6,193 nucleotides of DNA from Chloroflexi bacterium UBA6077. Lineage in GTDB: Bacteria; Chloroflexota; UBA6077. The DNA lies in NCBI GenBank assembly GCA_002436065.1, contig DIXP01000006.1, positions 1 to 6,193 on the forward strand, written 5' to 3'. This document shows, piece after piece, positions 1-5,177 of this stretch. A program made the translations under genes and the position numbers. Every line of letters begins with the position of its first letter. Position 1 is the stretch's first letter. The notes below the pieces were generated by a model, which was not told where the DNA came from, searched no databases, and was given only the letters and a program-made list of their open reading frames with translations.

Positions 1-123
1 ATCGATGGCTGCACGGGTTGTGCCACTGGTGGCGCGATGGCAGCCGCGGCATCTGGTACATTCCTTGCGCGACAACTACCTGATGTCCAGTGGCCGCCAA
101 AGACCGCGCCCTGGGCGGGATAG
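1..123 (+). CDS. C-terminal fragment of an unidentified CxxC protein
   Basis: Frame 1 is open from the window edge to a TAG at 121-123 and gives 40 residues. The piece begins with I-D-G-C-T-G-C-A-T-G-G-A and continues through a small-residue, probably helical stretch (AMAAAASGTFLARQL) to a Pro/Trp-rich tail. The Gly-Gly followed by an Ala-rich helix with a Ser-Gly resembles the last FAD-contacting segment of some flavin-dependent oxidoreductases, but this is a weak likeness. The CxxC could equally bind metal or act in redox chemistry. The gene is on the same strand as the DUF302 gene and ends 37 bases before its chosen start, so they may share a transcript. The function cannot be assigned from this tail, and the start lies outside the window. 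Confidence 0.5.
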   Translation: MDGCTGCATGGAMAAAASGTFLARQLPDVQWPPKTAPWAG

Positions 124-160
124 CCGCCGCGCTTGCGGCATGGGGAGGACAGCAGTGGTG

Positions 161-559
161 ATGCAAGAGAAATCGTACGGTTTCGGCCAAACGGTGGCAA
201 TCCCATTCCAGGAGGCCGTCGAGAGGACCAATGCAGCCCTCAAGAGCGAGGGCTTCGGCGTGCTGTGCGAGATCGACGTCAAGAAGACGATGAAGGAGAA
301 GCTTGGAGTCGACTTCCAGCCCTACGTAATCCTGGGAGCCTGCAACCCACCCCTGGCCCACCAGGCACTGCTGGCGGAGCCAGACCTTGGCCTCCTCCTC
401 CCCTGCAACGTGGTGGTCTACGAGGTCGAAGGAGGATCGATGGTACAGGCCATGGACCCGGAGTCGGTCCTCGGGATCGTCGGCAACCCACAGCTAGACG
501 TCATCGCCCAACAGGTGAAGGCGCGGATGCGGAGGGTGATGGAGCGGGTAGTCGGGTAG
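161..559 (+). CDS. DUF302 domain protein
   Basis: A 132-residue protein of the DUF302 family, whose biochemical role is not established. The family core is clear: GFGVLCEIDVKKTMKEKLG (residues 31-49), then ILGACNPPLAHQAL (57-70) and PDLGLLLPCNVVVYE (74-88). The paired C61-N-P and L-P-C82-N-V are typical of the family. C36, C61 and C82 could be metal or thiol sites, which is inference. There is no signal peptide or membrane segment, so it should be cytoplasmic. A GGAGG at 144-148 serves the start. ATG 161 is 12 bases from it, while in-frame GTG codons at 158 and 155 are 9 and 6 bases away and could be the true start. The frame is open further back to position 5, but that extension overlaps the preceding gene and has no family likeness. 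DUF302 genes are often found near metal or redox genes, which fits the setting. Confidence 0.88.
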   Translation: MQEKSYGFGQTVAIPFQEAVERTNAALKSEGFGVLCEIDVKKTMKEKLGVDFQPYVILGACNPPLAHQALLAEPDLGLLLPCNVVVYEVEGGSMVQAMDPESVLGIVGNPQLDVIAQQVKARMRRVMERVVG

Positions 560-623
560 GCACCATTGCCCCCATTGATACGCGACCCACGACAGCAACA
601 GCTATGCCCGATCCTCGAGCGTC

Positions 624-661
624 GCAAGCAAGGGGAAGGCATGCTCTTTGCCCCTACTTGC
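624..661 (+). other. Imperfect hairpin between DUF302 and SHOCT genes
   Basis: In the 140-base gap between the two genes, GCAAG (624-628) pairs with CTTGC (657-661) and GGGG (632-635) pairs with CCCC (651-654), with an asymmetric interior loop and partial pairing inside (AAG with CTT). No run of T follows, so it is not a classic rho-independent terminator. It could be a weak terminator, a processing site that separates the two genes, or chance. No convincing promoter was seen in the rest of this gap. Confidence 0.25.
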
Positions 662-699
662 CATCACCTCTGCGAATCGGAGGAAGGACAGGTATCAAC

Positions 700-1029
700 A
701 TGCGAGGAAGGGATATCGCCCTGGTCCTAATCGGCGTAGTCTCCATTGTCCTGCTGCTCAGCCTCCTCGGCATAATGGGGCCCTGGATGATGGGGCAGCC
801 GTTCCATGCGGGCTACTGGTGGATGTGGATCATGATGATGGGTTTCTGGGTCTTGATAGTCGGTGGAATCGTGGGTTTGGTGCTCTGGCTTACCCGGCAG
901 GGAGAGAGCGCGACAACGAGGCCGGGCCTCGGTGCACAAAGACCGCTGGACATCCTTCGCGAGCGATATGCGCGGGGAGAGATCTCCCGAGAGGAGTTCG
1001 AGCGGATGAGGCGCGACCTGCAGGGTTGA
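700..1029 (+). CDS. Two-helix membrane protein with C-terminal SHOCT motif
   Basis: A 109-residue protein. Two hydrophobic segments (residues 6-27 and 39-64) are joined by a short Met/Trp-rich loop (GPWMMGQPFHAGYWWMWIMMMG), followed by a charged linker. The C-terminus has a clear SHOCT motif at residues 81-108 (RPLDILRERYARGEISREEFERMRRDL). SHOCT is a short helical oligomerisation or interaction motif found at the ends of many small bacterial membrane proteins. The short SHOCT membrane proteins are common near copper genes, but no reaction is known for them. The Met and His residues between the helices could touch copper, which is inference. ATG 700 was chosen because GGAGGAAGGA lies at 679-688, 11 bases upstream, and because the hydrophobic helix begins right after it. 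The open frame reaches further upstream but has no family likeness. The stop TGA is 49 bases before the next gene, probably the same operon. Confidence 0.87.
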   Translation: MRGRDIALVLIGVVSIVLLLSLLGIMGPWMMGQPFHAGYWWMWIMMMGFWVLIVGGIVGLVLWLTRQGESATTRPGLGAQRPLDILRERYARGEISREEFERMRRDLQG

Positions 1030-1078
1030 GCGGGCGGAGCTCCGATTGATTGGACGGTGCATAGCGGAAAGGAACCAG

Positions 1079-1999
1079 ATGAGATCGTTCTCTATCTCCC
1101 TGTGGGCAGCGGGATTGGCAGCTGTTGCTCTTTGGACGGTGGCCTGCACCGCGACAGCCTCCCAGGTGGGGACAGCGCCCACCCCTGGCGCTCAGGGGAC
1201 CTCCATCACCAGCTCCAGCACTCCAGAACCGGTCGTGGCTGGTACGACCACTGTCCCCACGCCTTCGACGCCCGGCCTCAGCACTGGAGCTACGAGCGAT
1301 GCACAAATCCTCCGCCAGCAGTTCCGACAGATGGCGGCGGACATGCTGCGACTTCAGCAGCAACTGGCCCAGATGGACCCCCAGCGCCGGCAGCAGGTGA
1401 TGCAGCAGATGCCGGGCCTGATGGATGAGATGGGGGAGTTCATGGACATGATGGGCAACGCCATGAGCCGGTTGACCCCTGAAGAGCAGCAGCAGGTGGC
1501 CGAAACCATGCGCCGTATGCAGGGCAGCATGCATCAGATGCAGCAGACTCTGCCGGGGGCAACCCCTGGAACCGAGCCGCGGGGGCCGATGGGAACCCCG
1601 GGTGTGGGTCCAGGAATGGGGCCGATGCACACCCCGGGAGCCATGCCGGAGCCTATGGGTACCCCAGGAATGGGGCCTGGTTCTGGGCAGATGGGCGGAG
1701 GCAGCGCTCAGGGCATGCACCAGATGGCCCAGCAGATGGACCAGATGCACGACCAGATGCAGGCTCACATGCAGCAGTTGGATCCTCAGCAGTCGGAGCG
1801 CATGGTGGCCGGCATGGCGAGCATGGCCGACGACATGGCTACCCTGATGGACCAGATGCAGCCAGCCTTCGAGCGGCTCTCGCCAGAGGAGTTGAGGGAC
1901 CTTCGACAACAGGCCGATCGGATGCAGGACACCATGCAGCGGATGCTGCAGGCTGCCGGAGTGCCCACGTCTACGCCCAACCCAAGCTCGGAGGCTTAA
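1079..1999 (+). CDS. Secreted Met/Gln-rich protein with duplicated helical domain, candidate copper binder
   Basis: A 306-residue protein not matched to a named family. The N-terminus is an export signal: basic start (MR), hydrophobic stretch LWAAGLAAVALWTVA and C23, a possible but non-canonical lipobox (T-V-A-C). Signal peptidase I cleavage after ATA is the alternative. A Ser/Thr/Pro-rich spacer follows (residues 30-72), then two helical blocks (about 77-156 and 212-291) around a Pro/Gly/Met linker (157-206). The blocks are copies: residues 98-156 and 233-291 align without gaps at 22 of 59 identities, sharing DPQ, MxxxMD, RLxPEE and RMQ. Residues 85-289 hold 37 methionines, often as MxxM or MxxxM, and five histidines lie between 152 and 230. 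C23 is the only cysteine. Such Met-rich patterns bind Cu(I) in other extracytoplasmic proteins, so a copper sponge is plausible but unproven. ATG 1079 has GGAAAGGAA (1066-1074) just upstream. TTG 1046 in the same frame lacks such a site. Confidence 0.8.
   Translation: MRSFSISLWAAGLAAVALWTVACTATASQVGTAPTPGAQGTSITSSSTPEPVVAGTTTVPTPSTPGLSTGATSDAQILRQQFRQMAADMLRLQQQLAQMDPQRRQQVMQQMPGLMDEMGEFMDMMGNAMSRLTPEEQQQVAETMRRMQGSMHQMQQTLPGATPGTEPRGPMGTPGVGPGMGPMHTPGAMPEPMGTPGMGPGSGQMGGGSAQGMHQMAQQMDQMHDQMQAHMQQLDPQQSERMVAGMASMADDMATLMDQMQPAFERLSPEELRDLRQQADRMQDTMQRMLQAAGVPTSTPNPSSEA
1370..1546 (+). repeat. Protein-level repeat, copy 1 (residues 98-156 of the Met-rich protein)
   Basis: First copy of a 59-residue unit beginning QMDPQ and containing MDEMGEFMDMM and RLTPEEQQQ. 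It aligns end to end without gaps to the second copy 405 bases downstream (22 of 59 identical residues, most substitutions conservative), so the gene arose by an internal duplication that has since diverged. Confidence 0.75.
1775..1951 (+). repeat. Protein-level repeat, copy 2 (residues 233-291 of the Met-rich protein)
   Basis: Second copy of the unit, beginning QLDPQ and containing MADDMATLMDQM and RLSPEELRD. The Met spacing is retained while the polar surface differs: copy 1 is richer in Gln, copy 2 richer in Asp and Arg. Weaker similarity extends about 20 residues upstream of both copies. Confidence 0.75.
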
Positions 2000-2011
2000 C
2001 CAGAATGCTGA

Positions 2012-2392
2012 CTATTCCACGATCAGCTTCCCGCGCAGCATGCGCATCTGACAGGTGAAGTCGTACTCGCCGGGCTTGTCGGGTGTGAACTCCACGTCGA
2101 CCGGCTGCCCGGGAGGCAATGTCGCGCTCTTGCCGAAATCGGCCAGCATCACCATCTCCGAGCAGGGGGATGTCTCTTGCCGGATGAAGCGCAGCCTCAC
2201 CGGCAGCCCCGCCTTCACCACGATCACGTCCGGGGTGTAGCCTCCCTTGACGATGATTTCGGCCTCCTGCACCCCTGCCGCCTCCGCGATCCGGGTCACC
2301 TCTCTCGGTGAGAACCAGAAGAACCATGCGACGAAGGCCGCAAGGACGATGCCCCCCAGCGTCACCACGATCTCCGCCGGACCCATCATCAC
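2012..2392 (-). CDS. Membrane-anchored cupredoxin-like protein
   Basis: A 126-residue protein with an N-terminal membrane anchor (residues 7-27, EIVVTLGGIVLAAFVAWFFWF) and one cupredoxin fold domain (about 43-126). Family marks are the early strand EIIVKGGYTPDVIVVKAGLPVRLRF (45-69), SPCSE (75-79), LPPGQPVDVEFTPDKPGEYDFTC (92-114) and the closing QMRMLRGKLIVE (115-126). Likely copper-contacting residues are C77, C114, M116 and M118. The protein has no histidine at all, so it cannot form the classic His2-Cys-Met blue copper site; a Cys/Met site suited to Cu(I) is more likely (inference). The domain should sit outside the membrane and could accept copper exported by CopA or carry electrons. The GTG at 2392 overlaps the copA stop by four bases (GTGA), which points to translational coupling. 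ATG 2389 is an alternative start. GGAGG lies 11 bases upstream of the GTG. Confidence 0.88.
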   Translation of the reverse strand: MMMGPAEIVVTLGGIVLAAFVAWFFWFSPREVTRIAEAAGVQEAEIIVKGGYTPDVIVVKAGLPVRLRFIRQETSPCSEMVMLADFGKSATLPPGQPVDVEFTPDKPGEYDFTCQMRMLRGKLIVE

Positions 2393-2819
2393 ACCCCCTT
2401 TGGCCTCCAGCCTCGCAGCCGGTTGGCGTTAGTCACAACCGTAACTGAACTAGCGGCCATTGCCGCTCCGGCGATCATGGGAGAGAGTAAGATCCCGAAG
2501 AAGGGGTAGAGGATACCCGCGGCTATCGGTATGCCAAGCACGTTGTAGCCGAAGGAGCCGACCAGGTTCTGCCTGATGTTGCGCATGGTGGCCCTCGATA
2601 TCTGGATAGCCGTCGACACTCCCTGGAGGCTACCCCTGATCAGGGTGATGTCGCTCGCCTCGATGGCTACGTCGGTGCCGGTGCCGATCGCCATCCCCAC
2701 GTCCGCCTGGGCCAGGGCCGGGGCGTCGTTGATCCCGTCCCCCACCATGACCACCTTCCTCCCCTCGGCCTGCAAGAGACGCACTTGATGGGCCTTATCC
2801 TCCGGCAACACCTCGGCCA
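2389..2819 (-). CDS. copA: copA segment 4: GDGIND hinge and helices 7-8 (shifted frame)
   Basis: After the second frame break the reading moves by one base again and codes residues 751-893. It begins LAEVLPEDKAHQV, carries VGDGINDAPALAQADVG (776-792), then helix 7 with the YN pair (GYNVLGIPIAAG) and helix 8 with MAASSVTVVTNANRLR, both Cu(I)-ATPase marks. It ends at TGA 2391-2389, overlapping the cupredoxin start. Confidence 0.85.
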
Positions 2820-5068
2820 GACGCGATCCACCCCCACCTGCCTCGCGATGGCCTCGGCCGTGCGCCGGTTGTCCCCCGTGAGCATCACCACCTCCAGCCC
2901 CATCGCCTTCAGGGCACGGATCGCCTCCCTGGAGTCCGGCTTCACCCGGTCTGCCACAGCCACCAGGCCCGCCACGCTACTATCTACGGCCACGTACATG
3001 GGCGTCTTCCCCTCATCCGCCAGACGCACGGCTTCTTGCTCCAGCCCGTCCAGGGTGATCCCGCGCTCACACATCAGCTTGAGGTTTCCCAGAAGTACCC
3101 GCCGCCCGTCCACCTCCGCCTCCACCCCCATCCCAGGGATCGCCCCGAATCGGCTGGGGTCCGGAGGCTGGATGCCGCGCCGCTTGGCGCCTTCCAGGAT
3201 CGCCTCGCCGAGAGGGTGTTCAGAGGTCTTCTCCACCGAGGCAGCAAGGCGCAGCACCTCCTCTTCAGCAACACCCTTGGCCGCAACCAGGTCGGTGAGG
3301 GAGGGCTTGCCTTCCGTGATGGTGCCCGTCTTGTCCAGCACCACCGTGTCCAGCTCCTCAGCCGCCTGCAGTGCCGTGCCGTTGCGGATCAAGACCCGTG
3401 CTCGGCCCCCTTTCCTACCCCCACCATGAGCGACATGGGGGTGGCGAGGCCCAGAGCGCAGGGGCATGCAATCACCAGCACCGCCACCGAGGTCACCAGG
3501 GCGTAGACCAGCCGTGGCTGCGGGCCGAAGTCGAACCATGCGACGAAGGTAAAGATGGCGATGATCATCACCGCGGGGACGAAGTAGCCGGAGACTACGT
3601 CGGCGATCCGCTGGATCGGGGCCTTGGATCCCTGAGCGTCCTGGACGAGGCGCACGATCTGGGCGAGGGCGGTGTCCTTGCCCACCCTGGTGGCCCGAAA
3701 GTGGAAGGCGCCGGTGCGGTTGATGGTCGCCCCGATCACCTCGGCGCCGGGCTCCTTCTCCACCGGGATGCTCTCGCCGGTGATCATGCTCTCGTCCACC
3801 GCGGAGGAGCCGTCCTCGACGACGCCGTCCACCGGGACCTTCTCCCCCGGCCGGACGAGCACCAGGTCGCCCACCAGCACCTCCTCCACCGGTAGGTCCA
3901 GCTCGCGGCCGTCACGGACCACCCGGGCCGTCCTCGCCTGTAGCCCCAGCAGCTTCTTGATCGCCTCGGAAGTCCTGCCCCTGGCCCGCAGCTCCAGCGC
4001 CTGTCCCAGCACTACCAGGGCGATCACCACCGCGACCACATCGTAGAAGGGCTCGGAGGTGCCGGGCGGAAAGAGCTGAGGCACGGCTGTGGCGGTGACT
4101 GAGTAGAGCCAGGCGGCGCCCGTACCCAGGGCTATCAGCGTGTTCATGTCGGCCGAGCGGTGTTTGAGGGCCGCCCAGCCCCCCATGAAGAAGCCCGAGC
4201 CAGAGTAGACCAGGACGGCCAGTGTGAGGACGGCCAGTACCACGTTGATCGCGCGCATGGTGCCGGGTGGTATGGTGCGAAGGAAGGGGAGGAGATCCGG
4301 GTAGGCGAAGAGCAGGGCCGGCACCGAGACGGCGGCGGCGAATAGGAAGCGATTGAAGAGTCGCCTGTACTCCCGCTCATGGACATCCTCCTCCCCCTGG
4401 GCAGTCATGTCGGTCGGCGCGGGCCTCACCCGGTAGCCTTCCGACTCGACGGCCTGTTGAAGGGCTGCAAGGCTGGTCAGACTGGGGATGTAATCCACCC
4501 GCGCCTCGCCCGTGCCGAGGCTGACCTCGGTGGACACCACCCCCGGGGTTCTCCTTAGCGCGCCCTCCAGGCGCGGTCCGCAGGACGCTCAAAACAGCCC
4601 CTCTATGCCGAGCCTGATGGTGGCGAAGCCGACCCGGTAGCCGGCGCCCTGGATTGCGCGGGAGAGGCCGAGGAGGTCGGTTCTGGAGCTGTCGTAGGCC
4701 ACGGTGGCCACCTGTGTGGAGGGGTTGACCAGGGCCCGCTCCACCCCCGGCACACCGAGCAGCGCCCGCCGGACGTTCTCGGCGCACCCTGCGCACTCCA
4801 GCCCCTCGACGGGGAGGTCCACCCGCACCCGCCTCGCCCCCTCCGGCACACCTGTGGTGGCGGATGGCAGCACCGCTACCGAGCGCTCGGAGTCCGGGTT
4901 CGGCTCCGCCTGCTCAGGAGCAGCGTAGCTCTCGGGATCGGCTTTGAACCGCTCGGCGCAGGCCGTGGAGCAGAAGTAGTAGGTGTGGCCGGCGCGAACG
5001 ACGGAGTCCGCCGCCGACTCCGGCGATACCTCCATGCCACACACCGGATCCACGAACTTGCGGGCCAC
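2389..5068 (-). CDS. copA: Cu(I)-exporting P1B-type ATPase CopA, probable selenoprotein; in-frame TGA and two 1-base frameshifts
   Basis: The enzyme couples ATP hydrolysis to export of Cu(I) across the cytoplasmic membrane. With TGA 4591-4589 read through and one base restored at each frameshift, it is 893 residues. Order: YHS-type Cys domain (4-48), HMA1 with CAGC (92-95), HMA2 with (TGA)ASC (160-163), eight membrane helices, TGES (430-433), CPC (535-537), DKTGT (579-583), the SEHPLG motif (616-621), TGDN (731-734) and GDGIND (777-782). YN in helix 7 and MAASS in helix 8, together with CPC, mark Cu(I) specificity. GTG 5068 is the chosen start because GGAGG stands five bases before it and the YHS motif begins at once. 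The stop overlaps the cupredoxin start. All catalytic residues are present, which argues against an old pseudogene. The frame breaks at about 3395 and 2820 are probably sequencing errors or recent mutations. Copper ATPase identity is near certain; the Sec reading is probable, not proven. Confidence 0.93.
2819..2820 (-). other. Single-base deletion in copA (frameshift 2)
   Basis: On the minus strand the frame reads GAT CGC GTC TGG CCG and leaves the family sequence. Adding one base after GTC, most simply a second C, gives GAT CGC GTC CTG GCC GAG GTG TTG CCG (D-R-V-L-A-E-V-L-P), which joins the nucleotide-binding domain to the conserved LPEDK without loss of any residue. Confidence 0.83.
2820..3395 (-). 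CDS. copA: copA segment 3: phosphorylation and nucleotide-binding domains (shifted frame)
   Basis: After the first frame break the homologous reading moves by one base and codes residues 559-750. It opens VLIRNGTALQAAEELDTVVLDKTGT, with the phosphorylated Asp579. The nucleotide-binding domain follows, with SEHPLG (616-621) and a GMGVEAEV segment (646-653). The segment ends just past MLTGDN (729-734) at QVGVDRV. No start codon with a ribosome-binding site precedes it, so it would not be made without the restored frame. Confidence 0.85.
3395..3397 (-). other. Single-base deletion in copA (frameshift 1)
   Basis: On the minus strand the copA frame reads GAG CAC GGG TCT TGA and stops. Adding one G to the GGG run gives GAG CAC GGG GTC TTG ATC, that is E-H-G-V-L-I, exactly the conserved GAEHGVLIR sequence that follows helix 6 in copper ATPases. 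The site is a short homopolymer, a usual place for sequencing error. Confidence 0.85.
3395..4588 (-). CDS. copA: copA segment 2: rest of HMA2, helices 1-6, actuator domain, CPC
   Basis: This stretch is in the same frame as segment 1, directly after the TGA, and codes residues 161-558. It completes HMA2 (ASCGPRLEGALRRTPGVVSTEVSLG to about SEGYRVRP), then gives helices near 237-256, 273-294, 308-329 and 341-360, the actuator domain with TGES (430-433), and helices near 495-512 and 522-548 with the transport-site CPC. Read alone it would have to start at GTG 4540, inside HMA2, which would leave half a domain. An AAGGAG 10 bases before that GTG makes re-initiation possible. The frame runs into TGA 3391-3389 because of the first single-base deletion. 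Confidence 0.85.
4551..4591 (-). promoter_or_regulatory. In-frame TGA plus candidate bacterial SECIS hairpin
   Basis: The TGA is at 4591-4589. Counting bases after it on the minus strand, CGCGCC (14-19) pairs perfectly with GGCGCG (25-30) around the five-base loop UGGAG (20-24). Below it UCCU (4-7) pairs with AGGA (34-37) across an asymmetric interior loop of six and three bases. The G residues of the loop lie 21 and 22 bases from the TGA. Known bacterial SECIS elements have a conserved G in an apical loop at about this distance (18 bases intervene in E. coli fdhF). The structure was found by eye and no folding energy was computed. Confidence 0.6.
4589..5068 (-). CDS. copA: copA segment 1: YHS and HMA1 domains up to the in-frame TGA
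   Basis: This 159-residue piece is what is made if ribosomes stop at the TGA. It opens with a YHS-type metal-binding domain: DPVCGM (7-12) and YYFCSTACAERF (30-41), giving C10, C33 and C37. After a Pro/Glu-rich linker comes a complete HMA domain (about 80-147) with the Cu(I)-binding GLECAGC (89-95) and the usual AGYRVG ending. It then enters the second HMA domain (TIRLGIEGLF) and stops. Such a short soluble product would resemble a CopZ-like copper chaperone, which is an inference. It carries no membrane helix. Confidence 0.85.
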   Translation of the reverse strand: MARKFVDPVCGMEVSPESAADSVVRAGHTYYFCSTACAERFKADPESYAAPEQAEPNPDSERSVAVLPSATTGVPEGARRVRVDLPVEGLECAGCAENVRRALLGVPGVERALVNPSTQVATVAYDSSRTDLLGLSRAIQGAGYRVGFATIRLGIEGLF

Positions 5069-5072
5069 GTGC

Positions 5073-5167
5073 GCCTCCCCATGGGTAGAGTAACTGCCGA
5101 CCGCATGCTGGGGGCAAGTGCCATGCCTGCGTCGGCCTAGGCATGGCACTCCGGTTCATGGGGAGGC
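5073..5167 (-). promoter_or_regulatory. Nested inverted repeats in the copA leader, outer arm covering the copA ribosome-binding site
   Basis: Two perfect dyads are nested in the gap between the methyltransferase stop and the copA start. The inner arms are AGTGCCATGCCT (5117-5128) and AGGCATGGCACT (5139-5150), 12 bp with a 10-base loop. The outer arms are GCCTCCCCATG (5073-5083) and CATGGGGAGGC (5157-5167), 11 bp. In minus-strand RNA the outer upstream arm carries CCUCCCC, complementary to the GGGGAGG ribosome-binding site of copA. It could hide that site, while the inner hairpin could act as a factor-binding operator or a terminator for the methyltransferase transcript. No T-run follows the inner hairpin. 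A weak promoter, TTGCCC with TTACTC 18 bases on, is possible between the inner and outer downstream arms. Confidence 0.6.
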
Positions 5168-5177
5168 TGGTAGTGGC

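Noticed and set aside
5..160. N-terminal extension of the DUF302 frame to position 5
   Set aside because: It overlaps the tail of the preceding gene, is Arg-rich without family likeness, and the DUF302 start has its own GGAGG site at 144-148.
133..699. Upstream extension of the SHOCT frame
   Set aside because: It runs out of frame through the DUF302 gene and is Arg/Pro/Gly-rich shadow sequence. The membrane helix begins directly after ATG 700.
890..1909. Long minus-strand open frame (339 codons) very rich in His and Leu, opposite the Met-rich gene
   Set aside because: Its His and Leu are the antisense of Met (ATG to CAT) and Gln (CAG to CTG) codons. It has no ribosome-binding site or domain, while the plus strand shows a signal peptide, internal duplication and a good start.
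3407..3413. A-AAG-GGG heptamer near frameshift 1, as a programmed -1 slippery site
   Set aside because: It has the right pattern, but slipping there would change the conserved AEHG to GRAR. Restoring one base at 3395-3397 gives the exact family sequence, so a deletion explains the break better.
2785..3506. Plus-strand open frames of 214 and 156 codons opposite copA
   Set aside because: They are antisense to the nucleotide-binding region of copA, where every P-type ATPase motif is on the minus strand.
4589..4591. TGA read as tryptophan (alternative genetic code)
   Set aside because: TGA ends the SHOCT and copA genes as a normal stop, TGG is used for Trp elsewhere, and the position requires a metal-binding Cys-like residue.
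5117..5150. Inner dyad as a plain rho-independent terminator of the methyltransferase operon
   Set aside because: The stem is good, but no T-run follows on the minus strand. The role is left open under the leader feature.
5073..5167. The 95-base element as a miniature transposon with 11-bp terminal repeats
   Set aside because: The outer arm contains the copA ribosome-binding site and no target-site duplication was seen at its ends.
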